From Halonotius roseus (GTDB lineage: Archaea; Halobacteriota; Halobacteria; Halobacteriales; Haloferacaceae), in contig NZ_SESI01000001.1 in NCBI RefSeq assembly GCF_006861655.1, positions 818,328 to 882,327 of the forward strand: a stretch of DNA of 64,000 nucleotides, read 5' to 3'. This document shows, piece after piece, positions 26,036 through 34,793 of this stretch; position 1 is the first letter of the stretch; each line of letters begins with the position of its first letter. Under the pieces are notes generated by a model that had not been told where the DNA came from, did not search any database, and saw only the letters and a program-made list of their open reading frames with translations. The position numbers were made by a program, and so were the translations under genes.

Positions 26036-26935
26036 TTACCCCGTCGACACCGGATGTTCAAGGCCGCCCAACAGTGCTGACGCGTTGGTCGATCCCGTCT
26101 CAGCACGGAGCTGGGGGTAGGCACCGAACCCGATCACGTAATCACCCTCGTTGGTCACCGCGGTGACGACGATCCCGATATCGATCTCAGCACCGCTCTG
26201 ACTGAGGGTGCCATCAAACGTCGAGACGGTTGTCTCGGAGCCCAGCACATCTCGTGTTGTCGTTGACTGCTCGCTCCCCACAGAGAGCTGTCCGACTTGA
26301 CCGGCCAATTCGGTCGCTAATGCTTCGTTATCGAGCTGTCCAAGCGGGTTCAGCGATTGTCCCAGAAACTCAAAGCCAGGCGTGCTCACGACAACGAAGA
26401 TGCTGCTCGCCGAATCAGTCCCGCCAAGCTGTTGTGGGCTTGCTGACCCCTCGGAACCGGCGATCCGATACGGAGCCGTCACCGATTGTTCCCCGCCGAG
26501 GGCGTTCGGAAGATTGTCGGGGTCGACACCGTCCGGCAGATCCTCCTCATCAAAGTCATCCGGCAAGTCTTCGGGATCGACATCATCCGGCAGATCCCCC
26601 TGATCAACAGTATCAGCGTCGCTACTGCTGGCCGACGCCGAATCACCGAGTGCCGCCGCCGCGAGATCGATCGGTCGCTCGTAGGTGGCGACCTGGTTTG
26701 TGATCTCAACACGGCGTGTTTCCCCGCCGGCTTCAACCGATTCGTTGATTTCGAGGGTGTCCCGGTTGGCGAGCGAGTACCCTGTCTCGTTGAGCGTCTG
26801 TTCGGCGATCGTCGCCGGCTGGGCGGTCGCCGAGAGCGGCCCACTCCCGCTCGCAAACTCGGCGAGATCCGTACAGCCGCTGAGCGCGGCGATGCCAAGC
26901 CCGGTGGCGGCGATCGCCTGTCGTCGTGAATACAT
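26036..26935 (-). CDS. DUF6517-like lipoprotein
   Basis: 299 residues from the ATG at 26933-26935 (MYSRRQAIAATGLGIAALSGC). The RR and lipobox LSGC mark a Tat-exported lipoprotein. The sequence has an acidic repeat DLPDDVDPEDLPDDFDEEDLPDGVDPDNLP (about residues 118-148) inserted in a larger beta/alpha domain with EINESVEAGGETRRVEITNQVATYER. This matches haloarchaeal proteins I know as DUF6517. The acidic repeat may bind cations. Upstream start choices add only non-signal sequence. Confidence 0.75.
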   Translation of the reverse strand: MYSRRQAIAATGLGIAALSGCTDLAEFASGSGPLSATAQPATIAEQTLNETGYSLANRDTLEINESVEAGGETRRVEITNQVATYERPIDLAAAALGDSASASSSDADTVDQGDLPDDVDPEDLPDDFDEEDLPDGVDPDNLPNALGGEQSVTAPYRIAGSEGSASPQQLGGTDSASSIFVVVSTPGFEFLGQSLNPLGQLDNEALATELAGQVGQLSVGSEQSTTTRDVLGSETTVSTFDGTLSQSGAEIDIGIVVTAVTNEGDYVIGFGAYPQLRAETGSTNASALLGGLEHPVSTG

Positions 26936-27126
26936 GCATGGAGGATACACGGTTATTAGTATAACTCCGATGAAAAGATACTGATAGTTGGTGACCGAAA
27001 GGAACGCCGTTGCGTTCACCGATCGAGGCACTTTGCGAGGATCGCTGCCGGCGGGTAACTGGTTTCGGTGCCGAGTGGCCGGCGCGGATGACGCACTTTT
27101 TTACTCGGCACCCTGATAGCAGGTGT

Positions 27127-28500
27127 ATGTCCTCCGACGCCTACGATATCGTGGTCGTCGGTGGGGGTACCGCCGGGGCCTTCGCCGCGGCGACCGCCGC
27201 CACCGAGGGGCTCGATGTCGTGATCGTAGAGCGGAAATCCGAGGCCGACGCCGGCCATATCGCCTGCGGCGACGCGATCAAGGGGAAAAGCACGTTCCCC
27301 GACGTGATCGATCTCGACTATCTCAAGGATGAATCATTTACCAATCGTGAGATCCGCCGAGCGGTCTTCGAAAACCCCGCCGATGGCGAGGATATCGAGA
27401 TCGAGTTCGGCGAGCCCGGCGCGGTACTCGATCGAAAACGCTACGGTGAGGTGCTGCTGGAGGAAGCCGACCGCGTCGGCAGCGAGATCCATTACGACAC
27501 GGTCGTCCAGGACGTACAACAGGCCGACGACGGCACCGTCACCGGCGTCGTCGGCACCCGCAAGGGCGAGCCCGTCAGCTACGACGCCGAGGTCGTCATC
27601 GACGCCGCCGGCGCGCTGTCGATCCTCCAGGAGAAAACCGACTTCGACGACAGCTACTTCGACACCAACGTTCGGTACTCGCAGTTCTGTTCGGCGTATC
27701 GGGAGATCGTCGATGTCGACGAGCCGGTCGAGTGGAACGATGCCATCGTCTTCAAGCCGACCAAAGAGCTCGGCTATCTCTGGTATTTCCCCCGGACGGC
27801 GACGGAGATCAACGCCGGGCTGGGCTTCCAGATGGATCAACCGGAGATGCAGATGGTGCCGGAGCTCAAGCGAGCCGTCGAGGATCGCCCGGATCTGGTC
27901 AACCCCCGGGTGACCGACAAGCTCGGCGCGGCGTTGCCGACCCGCCGGCCGTACGATTCGGCGGTCGCCGACGGCTATATGGCGGTCGGCGACGCCGCCG
28001 GCCACGTCAACCCGACGACCGGCGGCGGCATCCCGGGGGCGGCGAAGTCGGCCTACTGGGCGACCAAACAGGCGATCGGGGCGATCGCCGACGGCGACGT
28101 GAGCGAGGCCAACCTCTGGGAGTACAACCGCGAGGTGATGACCGGCTTCGGCAAACATTTCGCGGCCATCGATCTCTACAATATTTGGGGGACGACAAGC
28201 AGCGTCCAGGAGATCACCGAGATGGTGTCGTCGGTGCCGGGCCAACACCTCGCCGACGCCTTGGCCGGCACTGGCACCGCGTCGATGCCGCTGTCGCTGA
28301 AGCTCCGGACGCTTGTCGACACCTTCGGTCACTGGGAGGAGCTGTTGGAGCTTGCCAAGGTTCGCTCGAAGGCCACGGAGCTCTCGGAGCACTACGCCCG
28401 CTACCCCGCAAGCCCCGAAGGGTTCCCAGCATGGCAGTCGGTGCGAGACGGGATCATGGATGATCTCTACGAGATCACCGGGGCCGATCCGAAATACTGA
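27127..28500 (+). CDS. geranylgeranyl reductase family flavoprotein
   Basis: 457 residues from the ATG at 27127, placed soon after a TTTTTTACTC stretch. FAD-binding DIVVVGGGTAGAFAAATAA opens the chain and GDAAGHVNPTTGGGIPGAAKSAYWA is the second flavin motif characteristic of the digeranylgeranylglycerophospholipid reductase family. These enzymes saturate isoprenoid chains of archaeal membrane lipids or quinones. The C-terminal domain holds YNIWGTTSSVQEITEM. Which substrate this paralogue uses cannot be told. It stands alone. Confidence 0.87.
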   Translation: MSSDAYDIVVVGGGTAGAFAAATAATEGLDVVIVERKSEADAGHIACGDAIKGKSTFPDVIDLDYLKDESFTNREIRRAVFENPADGEDIEIEFGEPGAVLDRKRYGEVLLEEADRVGSEIHYDTVVQDVQQADDGTVTGVVGTRKGEPVSYDAEVVIDAAGALSILQEKTDFDDSYFDTNVRYSQFCSAYREIVDVDEPVEWNDAIVFKPTKELGYLWYFPRTATEINAGLGFQMDQPEMQMVPELKRAVEDRPDLVNPRVTDKLGAALPTRRPYDSAVADGYMAVGDAAGHVNPTTGGGIPGAAKSAYWATKQAIGAIADGDVSEANLWEYNREVMTGFGKHFAAIDLYNIWGTTSSVQEITEMVSSVPGQHLADALAGTGTASMPLSLKLRTLVDTFGHWEELLELAKVRSKATELSEHYARYPASPEGFPAWQSVRDGIMDDLYEITGADPKY

Positions 28501-28571
28501 GACAGCAGGCTTTCTGACACGAATCGCGGCTGACCACAACCCATTTTCGGCGACAGCACAATACTCCGGTG

Positions 28572-29411
28572 ATGGCAACAAACGAACTCCCCGTTAGCGA
28601 CGACTGTCCGACCGCCGACGAGATGCCGATGTTGGGGCTCGGCACGTGGAAAAACAGCGATCCCGAGGCCTGCGCCGAGTCGGTTGCCACCGCCCTCGAA
28701 ACCGGCTACCGACACATCGACACCGCCCAAGCCTACGGCAACGAGGCCGCCGTCGGCAACGGGATCGAACAGGCCGCCGTCGACCGCGAGGACGTGTTCC
28801 TCGCCACCAAGATCTGGATCGACAATCTCGCCTACGACGACGTGCTCGAAACCGCAGAAGCGAGCCTTGATCGCCTTGGCGTCGACAGCGTCGACCTGCT
28901 GTACGTCCACTGGCCGTCCCGAACCTACGACGCCGAGGACACCCTCGCCGCGTTCAACGAGCTCTACGACCAAGGCAAGATCGACCGGATCGGCGTCAGC
29001 AACTTCGAGCCCGAGCAGCTCGCCGAGGCCATCGAGCTCTCGGACGCGCCGATCTTCGCCAATCAGGTCGAGATCCATCCGCTGCTCCAACAGGAGGAGC
29101 TTCGGGAGGTCTGTGCCGACCACGACATCGAACTTGTCGCCTACTCGCCGCTGGCCCGCGGGGAGGTCTTCGATATCCCCGAGATCGAATCGATCGCCGA
29201 CGACCACGGCGTGAGCCCGGCCCAGATCAGCCTGGCGTGGCTGCGCCACCACGGGATCACGGCGATCCCGAAGGCAACGGGGGGCGACCACATCCGTGAC
29301 AACTGGGCGTCGCTGTCGGTCTCGCTGTCCGACGCGGAGATCGACACCATCGACAGCATCGAAACCACCGACCGGCGGGTCGATCCCGACTTCGGCCCGT
29401 GGAACAACTGA
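28572..29411 (+). CDS. aldo/keto reductase
   Basis: 279 residues, a single TIM-barrel oxidoreductase using NAD(P)H. The catalytic set is visible: Asp and Tyr in HIDTAQAYGNE, Lys in LATKIWID, and His in LLYVHWPSRT. The cofactor-binding tail has AIPKATGGDHIRDNW. ATG at 28572 is taken rather than the GTG three nt earlier. It reduces aldehydes or ketones; the physiological substrate is unknown. It follows the geranylgeranyl reductase gene by 71 nt, not clearly an operon. Confidence 0.92.
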   Translation: MATNELPVSDDCPTADEMPMLGLGTWKNSDPEACAESVATALETGYRHIDTAQAYGNEAAVGNGIEQAAVDREDVFLATKIWIDNLAYDDVLETAEASLDRLGVDSVDLLYVHWPSRTYDAEDTLAAFNELYDQGKIDRIGVSNFEPEQLAEAIELSDAPIFANQVEIHPLLQQEELREVCADHDIELVAYSPLARGEVFDIPEIESIADDHGVSPAQISLAWLRHHGITAIPKATGGDHIRDNWASLSVSLSDAEIDTIDSIETTDRRVDPDFGPWNN

Positions 29412-29454
29412 CAGAACACAACCTTCACATACTCCCGCGGGTCAGTAGATAGCA

Positions 29455-30216
29455 ATGGCACAGCGGTCACCCGGGTTGATCGGCGCGATCCGCATCGACC
29501 TCACGCGGCTCCACGAGACGTGGATGGAGGTCGTCTTCCCGCGGCAGCTCGATCCCGGACACGTCCTTGGAAAATGGAAGCCGGAAACCGGCGTCCAGAC
29601 GGCCGGCTACTACCTGTGGGCGGCGATCGGGCTGCCGCTGGTGTTGATCGGCTACCCGCTGTTGCTGATCGGTTACGGGACGCGGTTTTACGCGATCAGA
29701 CTCGATAGCGCGGCAACTCGACTTGGGATTATCGGTGCGGTACTGGTATCGATCGTTGTCTGGGGCGTATTATCGGCGGTCGCAAGCTACCAGTTTGGAA
29801 CTGTCGGTACGATCAGTCTCAACGCCGAAGGGTTCCTCGCGGTCGTCGCCGCCAGCGTCGTGGCGACAGTCTCGGCGGCGTTAGCGGTGTTATTCAGCCG
29901 TGCTGGTGGACGGGCAGTAAGCGTCTTGTTGGCCTACCCGGCCGCGATGACTGCACTGTTTCTACCGCCGGTCGTCGCAGCACTCTTCGAGCCGACACTG
30001 CAGGAAACCATCTTCCCGTGGAGCGAGGATTTGGCGATCGGGATTCTCGATGGGCCACTCAGTGTCGGCGGACTCAACGACATCATCCGCGAGCAGTTCA
30101 CCCTGGAGGGAACCGGCTACGTGCTGATGTGGCTCTCGCTGTCGGTGCCGCTGGGGTGGTTCCTCGGTGGGCTGGTGGCGTTTGCCAACATCATCCGCCC
30201 GAAAGACGATTCGTAA
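29455..30216 (+). CDS. multi-span membrane protein of unknown function
   Basis: 253 residues with about six helices and a polar N terminus (MAQRSPGLIGAIRIDLTRLHETWMEVVFPRQ) containing Trp and Arg, suggestive of an interfacial helix. The segment WKPETGVQTAGYYLWAAIGLPLVLIGYPLLLIGY starts the helices. I recognise this as a haloarchaeal conserved membrane protein type without a known function. It is followed by a short membrane gene in the same orientation 65 nt later. Confidence 0.75.
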   Translation: MAQRSPGLIGAIRIDLTRLHETWMEVVFPRQLDPGHVLGKWKPETGVQTAGYYLWAAIGLPLVLIGYPLLLIGYGTRFYAIRLDSAATRLGIIGAVLVSIVVWGVLSAVASYQFGTVGTISLNAEGFLAVVAASVVATVSAALAVLFSRAGGRAVSVLLAYPAAMTALFLPPVVAALFEPTLQETIFPWSEDLAIGILDGPLSVGGLNDIIREQFTLEGTGYVLMWLSLSVPLGWFLGGLVAFANIIRPKDDS

Positions 30217-30281
30217 TCGATCCCGCATCCAGCATCGACCGATCCCGCTACGTTTACGCCGCCGGATCCCCTACCCTGAGT

Positions 30282-30476
30282 ATGGAGTTTACGACCGGAA
30301 CCACCGCTGGACTGTTTATCGCTATCGTCGCGCTTGGCATCGGCGGACTGATCGCCGCGCCGATCCCGATGGCACCCTCGACGATCCTGATGATGGTACT
30401 CCCCTCGATGGCGATCTTCGGGCTCATCAGTCTCGCCATCGGCGTCAAACACGGCGAGCACCGCGCGAGCAATTAA
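30282..30476 (+). CDS. small membrane protein (DUF7333-like)
   Basis: 64 residues, two hydrophobic helices, opening MEFTTGTTAGLFIAIVALGIGGLIAAPIPMAP and continuing TILMMVLPSMAIFGLISLAIGVKHGEHRA. This pattern, with PIPMAPSTILMMVLPS between helices, recurs in haloarchaea and I believe it is classed DUF7333. The ATG follows about 23 nt after a TTTACG run that may be the promoter. Function unknown. Confidence 0.7.
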   Translation: MEFTTGTTAGLFIAIVALGIGGLIAAPIPMAPSTILMMVLPSMAIFGLISLAIGVKHGEHRASN

Positions 30477-30489
30477 CGACTCCGCCGTC

Positions 30490-30590
30490 GATTCACTACA
30501 TCGTCATCGACTCACTCTAAAACCGACTCACTACGTCGTTATCGACCCACTCTACCACCGGCTCACTACTTCGTCATCGACTCGCTCGTC
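30490..30590. repeat. 35-bp repeats echoing the DUF373 gene 3' end
   Basis: Two diverged copies at 30490-30524 and 30525-30559 precede a third at 30560-30590, which contains the stop codon and last codons of the minus-strand DUF373 gene (ESMTK then stop). All share CACTAC(A/G/T)TCGT(C/T)ATCGAC. Seen from the gene, two degenerate copies of its 3' end trail downstream of the stop. Confidence 0.75.
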
Positions 30591-31654
30591 TGTGTCTCAA
30601 GGGCGGTCGCCGCCCTAACACCGACCAGACTGACGAGGACGCCCACACCGACAAAGACGGCCAGCCGGTGGATCGGCGCGAGGTCAAGTGATCCGACACG
30701 AAGACCGATCGCCAACAGATAGCCGGTGAAGCCGCGGGTGATGATCCCGATCGCCAACACGCCGGCCGGCAGGCTGAGCATCGCCGTCGGCAACGCGGAG
30801 TCGGCTATCAGCCGATCGAGCAGCCGGCCCGTGGCGGCGGTGACACCGGCAAACGTCAGCCACGGACTGCTGCTGTGGAGGAAGACAGCCGCCGACAACG
30901 GGGCCGGCGTTACCGACAGCGGTGTCACAGCGAGCCCACCCGAAAAGAGACCGACGATCGTCAACCCGGCGGCGGTCACGTAGGTCACCACCGACATCTG
31001 CCCGGAGTACAGCAGCTCGCGGCTCACCTCCGGCAGCCGGCCGACGTATTCGTCGATCCCCAACCCTTTGTACAACACCGCAGTTCCAAGGAGGGCTGCA
31101 AGCCCGGCGAGGGCGACAGCGGGCGAAAACCACAGCAGCAACGCCGGTACCAACAACAGACTGATCCCGAGCGGTACCAACACGGTCGTCCGCAGCTCCT
31201 CGTCGGCGAGAAACTGTTTGAGCAGGTAGTACGCCGACTCGATATCCCGAGCCTGTCGGACGACAACGCGGTCGACGCCATCGACCTGCAGCCGGCTTTC
31301 GATCACCGGCAGGAGTCGCTCGTCGTCGGTCGTTCCCGTCACGACAACCGTCGCCGTCAGATCATAGTCGGCGGTGAGCTCGTCGATCTGGTCGGCCACC
31401 GCGCGGTCGGGGGCGGTCGTCCCCGGCGGGCCGGCCGACACCACCGCCACGATCGCGTCGGTGCCGCTATCGTTGAGATCGCGGGTGACACGAAGGGCTT
31501 CCAGCAGACAGTTGACGGTCGTTGCCTCGGGGTCGGTCAACCCGACATCGGTCACCAGCGACCGCACCGCCTCCCAGCCGACAACCGGCGGGGTCAACCC
31601 CGTCGCTGTCGTCACGGTGCTGTCGCGGTCGAGACAACAGACCAGCGTCGTCAC
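30566..31654 (-). CDS. DUF373 family membrane protein
   Basis: 362 residues. A soluble N-terminal domain (about 1-150; LVCCLDRDSTVTTATGLTPPVVGWEAVRSLVTDVGLTDPEATTVNCLLEALRV) is followed by several membrane helices from about residue 155 to the end, the architecture of the archaeal DUF373 family. No function has been assigned to the family to my knowledge. The C-terminal tail TSESMTK is what the downstream repeats copy. The gene follows a GC-rich 30-bp repeat array on its 5' side, with a TTTTTAG box about 25 nt before the start. Confidence 0.85.
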   Translation of the reverse strand: MTTLVCCLDRDSTVTTATGLTPPVVGWEAVRSLVTDVGLTDPEATTVNCLLEALRVTRDLNDSGTDAIVAVVSAGPPGTTAPDRAVADQIDELTADYDLTATVVVTGTTDDERLLPVIESRLQVDGVDRVVVRQARDIESAYYLLKQFLADEELRTTVLVPLGISLLLVPALLLWFSPAVALAGLAALLGTAVLYKGLGIDEYVGRLPEVSRELLYSGQMSVVTYVTAAGLTIVGLFSGGLAVTPLSVTPAPLSAAVFLHSSSPWLTFAGVTAATGRLLDRLIADSALPTAMLSLPAGVLAIGIITRGFTGYLLAIGLRVGSLDLAPIHRLAVFVGVGVLVSLVGVRAATALETQTSESMTK

Positions 31655-31690
31655 AGCCGATCTAAACAGACGGGTGGCTAAAAAGCCAGT

Positions 31691-31800
31691 CGGTCGCCGC
31701 GGCTCGCGGTGGCGTGGCTCGCGGTCGCGCGGCTTGCGATGGCGCGGCTCCCGGTCGCGCGGCTTGCGATGGCGCGGCTCCCGGTCGCGCGGCTATCGAT
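31691..31800. repeat. GC-rich 30-bp tandem repeat, ~3.7 copies
   Basis: Three full copies at 31711-31740, 31741-31770 and 31771-31800 plus a partial copy before them, built on GGCGCGGCTC(C/G)CGGTCGCG. The array lies between the DUF373 gene (start 31654) and the coiled-coil gene (stop 31839), both on the minus strand, immediately upstream of the DUF373 promoter. Frames across it give WRGSRSRGLR-like peptides, which I do not treat as coding. Confidence 0.9.
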
Positions 31801-31838
31801 GCTGGCACAACAAAAAGCAAATCCGCTCAGTCGTCGAC

Positions 31839-32750
31839 TTAGAGCAGCCCCGTCTTCTGGAGCTTCATCAGATCCTCGGTTTCGAGGGTTTCGCCTTCCT
31901 TGAACTTCTGGTAGATATCCTCGGCTTCCTGCTTCTCCTCTTCCATCTTCTCCTGACGCTCGTCTTTGCGCTCTTCTTCTTCCTCTTTGTCCAGCTCGCG
32001 GAGTCGCTTCTGGACGCTGACGAAGTCCTCGTGGTGGCGGTCGGCCGCTTCCTGGGCCTCGACGAACAGCTCGTGCATCTCGTCGGCCTCGTCGCGCACC
32101 TCGTCGGCCTCGCGGTAGGCCTCGATCATCTGGTTGTGGTGCTCTTGGGCCTTGTCGGCGAGCTCGGTGACCTTCTGGTGGTGTTGGGAGGCCTCGGAGC
32201 GAACCTCCTCGGCTTCCTCGACGAGCTCGTCGAGTTCACCGCTGTTGTCGACCTTATCCTTCTTTTCGGCGAGCTCCTCGCGTTTGGCCTCGATCTTTTC
32301 GATGAGCTCCTGTTCGTCCTCCGAGGACAGCACCTCGGTCTGCTGTTGGAACTCCAGATCCTCGATCTCGGATTCGAGCTCCTCGATGGATTTCCCCTCG
32401 TCGAGCTCGAGATCCTCCTTCATCTCCTCGACCTCGTCGAAAAGTTCGTTGGCCTCGGCGTTGAGCTCGTTGCGCTTGTCCTTGTGCTCCTGGACTTCCT
32501 CGTTGAGCTCGTCGCGTTGCTCGCGGTGTTCCTGGGCTTCGTCGACCTTCTCGCGTGTTTTGGCGTTGAGCTCGTCGCGCTTGTCGGCGCGCTCGGATGC
32601 CATCTGGTTGAGCTCGTTGCGCCGGTCGCGGAGCTGCCCAGCGAGTTTGATCAGTTTGCCTTTCGAGCCGTTTTCGAGTCGTTCGTCGGTGAGCTCGACG
32701 TTGTCCGCCTCGTCAAGCTTGTCGATGTCGTATTCAGTTACTACACTCAT
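31839..32750 (-). CDS. long coiled-coil protein (DUF7121-like)
   Basis: 303 residues from the ATG at 32748-32750 (MSVVTEYDIDKLDEADNVELTDERL). From about residue 35 to 285 the chain is almost pure charged heptads (DRRNELNQMASERADKRDELNAKTREKVDEAQEHREQRDEL...), a continuous coiled coil rich in Glu, Lys, Arg. No ATPase head or membrane segment is present. This resembles haloarchaeal coiled-coil proteins of unknown function. A cytoplasmic scaffold or SMC-like accessory is possible but not shown. It has a long AT-containing promoter region upstream. Confidence 0.82.
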   Translation of the reverse strand: MSVVTEYDIDKLDEADNVELTDERLENGSKGKLIKLAGQLRDRRNELNQMASERADKRDELNAKTREKVDEAQEHREQRDELNEEVQEHKDKRNELNAEANELFDEVEEMKEDLELDEGKSIEELESEIEDLEFQQQTEVLSSEDEQELIEKIEAKREELAEKKDKVDNSGELDELVEEAEEVRSEASQHHQKVTELADKAQEHHNQMIEAYREADEVRDEADEMHELFVEAQEAADRHHEDFVSVQKRLRELDKEEEEERKDERQEKMEEEKQEAEDIYQKFKEGETLETEDLMKLQKTGLL

Positions 32751-33032
32751 GATTTGAACCTCGGTACCATTGTTGCTCCGACCATGGCAGTGGCCAGCCA
32801 CTGTGCGATCGACCGTGGATAAGAATTCCCGATCATTCGTCGTGCGATGCCACCAGCGCCGGAGGCGTTCTGGTAGCTCTACATTTCGTCGGCCGGGATA
32901 TAAATACTTCGGTGGGAGAGACCCTGCAAAGAGCTACCATACCGCCCGAATTCGGCGTATGTGGGTCGTTCACATGAGCCAGATGAGTATAAAAAGCATG
33001 CTCCACGGGGGGCTGTGTGATCTCAGCAAGCG
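32751..33032. promoter_or_regulatory. intergenic region with two TATA-like boxes and a palindrome
   Basis: Between the coiled-coil gene and the DUF359 gene there is no protein gene I can support. It contains ATATAAATA at 32898-32906 and GTATAAAAAG at 32987-32996 in plus orientation, and a perfect CCGAATTCGG palindrome at 32946-32955. One box read on the minus strand would give the coiled-coil gene a 5' leader of about 120 nt; alternatively the boxes drive a small RNA. Confidence 0.35.
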
Positions 33033-33629
33033 TTAGTCCAGCATCGAGATCGCGGCGTCGGTGTCGCCGTCGAACTCGGCAAGCAGCTCCCGGGCTGTCG
33101 TGTGGATGGCCGGCGTGACCGGAACATGTACCATCCCCTCGTCGGGTTGGCCGTAGACAACGCTGGTACCGGCGGGTAACGCGAGGATCGCCGGCAGCGC
33201 GGCCAGATCCTCCTCGCCGTCGACGCTGATCGTGACCGGAAGCTCGGTGGTGGTCGCCGCCTCACGAAGCGTCGTCAACAACGATTCCGAGATCGTCGCC
33301 GGCGGATTTGTGACCGACAGTCGGCGACCCGCGAGATCAGAAAGCGTCGCCTCAACAGCCGGATCGACGGGCTCGCGCTCGGTGCGGCCGTCGATGACGG
33401 CGATATCCGGCTGACGGCCGGCATCGGCGAGCGTCGCGGTCACCACGTCGCCGACGGTCAGCAGTCGCGCTGTGGTTCCCGCTGAATTGGACGTGGCTGT
33501 CGACGAGTCAGCGGCGGCTGTCGACTCGGCGTGGTCGTCGACCGCAGCCAACAGGGCGTCGGGATCGGTGTAGATCTCGCCGAGTGGCTCTTTCAGCTCG
33601 ACGCGGAGCGTCTCGGGAAGCTCAAGCAC
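33033..33629 (-). CDS. GTP-dependent dephospho-CoA kinase family (DUF359)
   Basis: 198 residues. The pattern LPETLRVELKEPLGEIYTDPDALL at the start, LLTVGDVVTATLADAGRQPDIAVIDGRTEREPV in the middle and the SVDGEEDLAALPAILALPAGTSVVYGQPDEGMV block identify the DUF359 family, shown in archaea to phosphorylate dephospho-CoA with GTP in the last step of CoA synthesis. It is the last gene of the conserved archaeal cluster with spt4, rpoE1, a PIN protein and eif2g, separated from spt4 by 1 nt. A Ser/Ala-rich insertion (about 32-52) is a local feature. Confidence 0.87.
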   Translation of the reverse strand: MLELPETLRVELKEPLGEIYTDPDALLAAVDDHAESTAAADSSTATSNSAGTTARLLTVGDVVTATLADAGRQPDIAVIDGRTEREPVDPAVEATLSDLAGRRLSVTNPPATISESLLTTLREAATTTELPVTISVDGEEDLAALPAILALPAGTSVVYGQPDEGMVHVPVTPAIHTTARELLAEFDGDTDAAISMLD

Positions 33630-33630
33630 A

Positions 33631-33828
33631 CTACCGAACCTTCAGCGCGTAGCTGCCGGGGTTGCTGACGTTCATCTCGGTGGCGATCTCGCTTTCCTCG
33701 GGGTGGGTGATGATGACGTAGCCGGCCCAGTCCTCCGTGAGACTAGAAGAGCCGCAGTTCTCACAGGTTTGGCTGTCGGCCTCGTTGACAAAGTGACACT
33801 CCCGACAGGCCAGCCGGTCGGCCGCCAT
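33631..33828 (-). CDS. spt4: transcription elongation factor Spt4 / RNA polymerase subunit E''
   Basis: 65 residues with a four-cysteine zinc ribbon, CRECHFVNEADSQTCENCGSSSLTEDWAGYVIITHPEESEIA, exactly the archaeal RpoE''/Spt4 form. With Spt5 it binds the clamp of RNA polymerase to aid elongation. Its stop is immediately before the next gene and its start abuts rpoE1 without a gap, so the operon is tight. Confidence 0.95.
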   Translation of the reverse strand: MAADRLACRECHFVNEADSQTCENCGSSSLTEDWAGYVIITHPEESEIATEMNVSNPGSYALKVR

Positions 33829-34407
33829 CTAGGCTCCCTCCACCGTTGCGTCCTGCTTGCGCCGTTTGCGCGCCGCCTCTAACCACTCGTGTTTGCCCAA
33901 GCCGGGCTGTTTGGCTGTGAGGCCGATCTTCGAATCACGAGGGTTGCGCTCGTCGATGCTTTTCGTGACGATACGGGTGCGTACCGCGTCGTCGACGCCG
34001 AGGGTGTCGCTGGATTCCGTCGAGGCGAGCTGTTGGTTCTCCGCGTCGTGAGCAAGATACTCATCGGAGATCTGCGAGACGTGGAGCAGGCCGTCGACGG
34101 GGCCGATCCCGACGAACGCGCCGAACTCGACGACCTCGACGACGGTGCCGTCGGTGACCTCCTGCATCGAGGGATCGAACGTGATGGCGTCGAACTCGGC
34201 CTCGTAGTAGACGCCGGGGCGGTTCGGCAACACGGTGCCCTCGCCGATCTCGTGCACCTCGATGACGCTGACGACGCTACCGACATCCTCGTCCATGCGT
34301 CCCTCTAGTTTGTCCTGTAGCAGGCCTTTGACCCGCTGTGGCGACACATCCGCCAGCTGTTCCGGCGGCACTTCGACCGTATCTTTGAGTCGTACCCGTT
34401 TGTACAT
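33829..34407 (-). CDS. rpoE1: DNA-directed RNA polymerase subunit E' (Rpo7)
   Basis: 192 residues from the ATG at 34405-34407 (MYKRVRLKDTVEVPPEQL). The N-terminal Rpb7-like domain is followed by an S1 RNA-binding domain from about residue 82 (TDGTVVEVVEFGAFVGIGPVDGLLHVSQISDEYL), then the LTAKQPGLGKHEWLEAARKRRK tail. It forms the stalk of archaeal RNA polymerase with subunit F. Upstream in-frame codons belong to the PIN gene and are not used. Confidence 0.95.
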   Translation of the reverse strand: MYKRVRLKDTVEVPPEQLADVSPQRVKGLLQDKLEGRMDEDVGSVVSVIEVHEIGEGTVLPNRPGVYYEAEFDAITFDPSMQEVTDGTVVEVVEFGAFVGIGPVDGLLHVSQISDEYLAHDAENQQLASTESSDTLGVDDAVRTRIVTKSIDERNPRDSKIGLTAKQPGLGKHEWLEAARKRRKQDATVEGA

Positions 34408-34408
34408 A

Positions 34409-34792
34409 TTATGGTGATCGTATCCCGAGGGTGGTTTCGCCCTGTCTGCTGACAACGTGAACGCCGTGGGATCGGAGGCGATCACGCAGTGGGGCGTCGT
34501 TCGTGACGACGTAATCGAGCTCGCCGTCGGTGGCTAGCTCAACGATTGCGTCGTCAGCATATGAGACGTTCGTTTCGACGACACGACACCGACCGGCAAG
34601 ATCTTTTCCCACGCTGGCGGCGGTCGCGGCCTCGCTGTGGCCGCCAGCGAGCGAATCAAGCTCATCGAGTACCGCCGAGGGGACAACCAACTCGGCGGCA
34701 GGGCCGAACAGCCGGTCGAGTTCGTCGAACACACGGATATCACATTCGACCGGCATCATGAGTGCGTTGGTATCCAGCCCGAGGACGACCAT
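34409..34792 (-). CDS. PIN-domain ribonuclease-like protein (Fcf1-type)
   Basis: 127 residues. The PIN acidic residues appear in VVLGLDTNALMMPV (first Asp), VPSAVLDELDSLAGG (Glu/Asp) and YVVTNDAPLRDRL (last Asp). In archaea this PIN gene sits between eif2g and rpoE1 and resembles Fcf1/UPF0129 proteins involved in rRNA processing. It lies 1 nt from each neighbour, indicating one transcript. It has no antitoxin partner, so a toxin role is unlikely. Confidence 0.88.
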   Translation of the reverse strand: MVVLGLDTNALMMPVECDIRVFDELDRLFGPAAELVVPSAVLDELDSLAGGHSEAATAASVGKDLAGRCRVVETNVSYADDAIVELATDGELDYVVTNDAPLRDRLRSHGVHVVSRQGETTLGIRSP

Positions 34793-34793
34793 G

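Noticed and set aside
32770-33036. 88-codon plus-strand frame containing KYFGGRDPAK
   Set aside because: Very basic composition in an acidic-proteome genome and it overlaps promoter elements.
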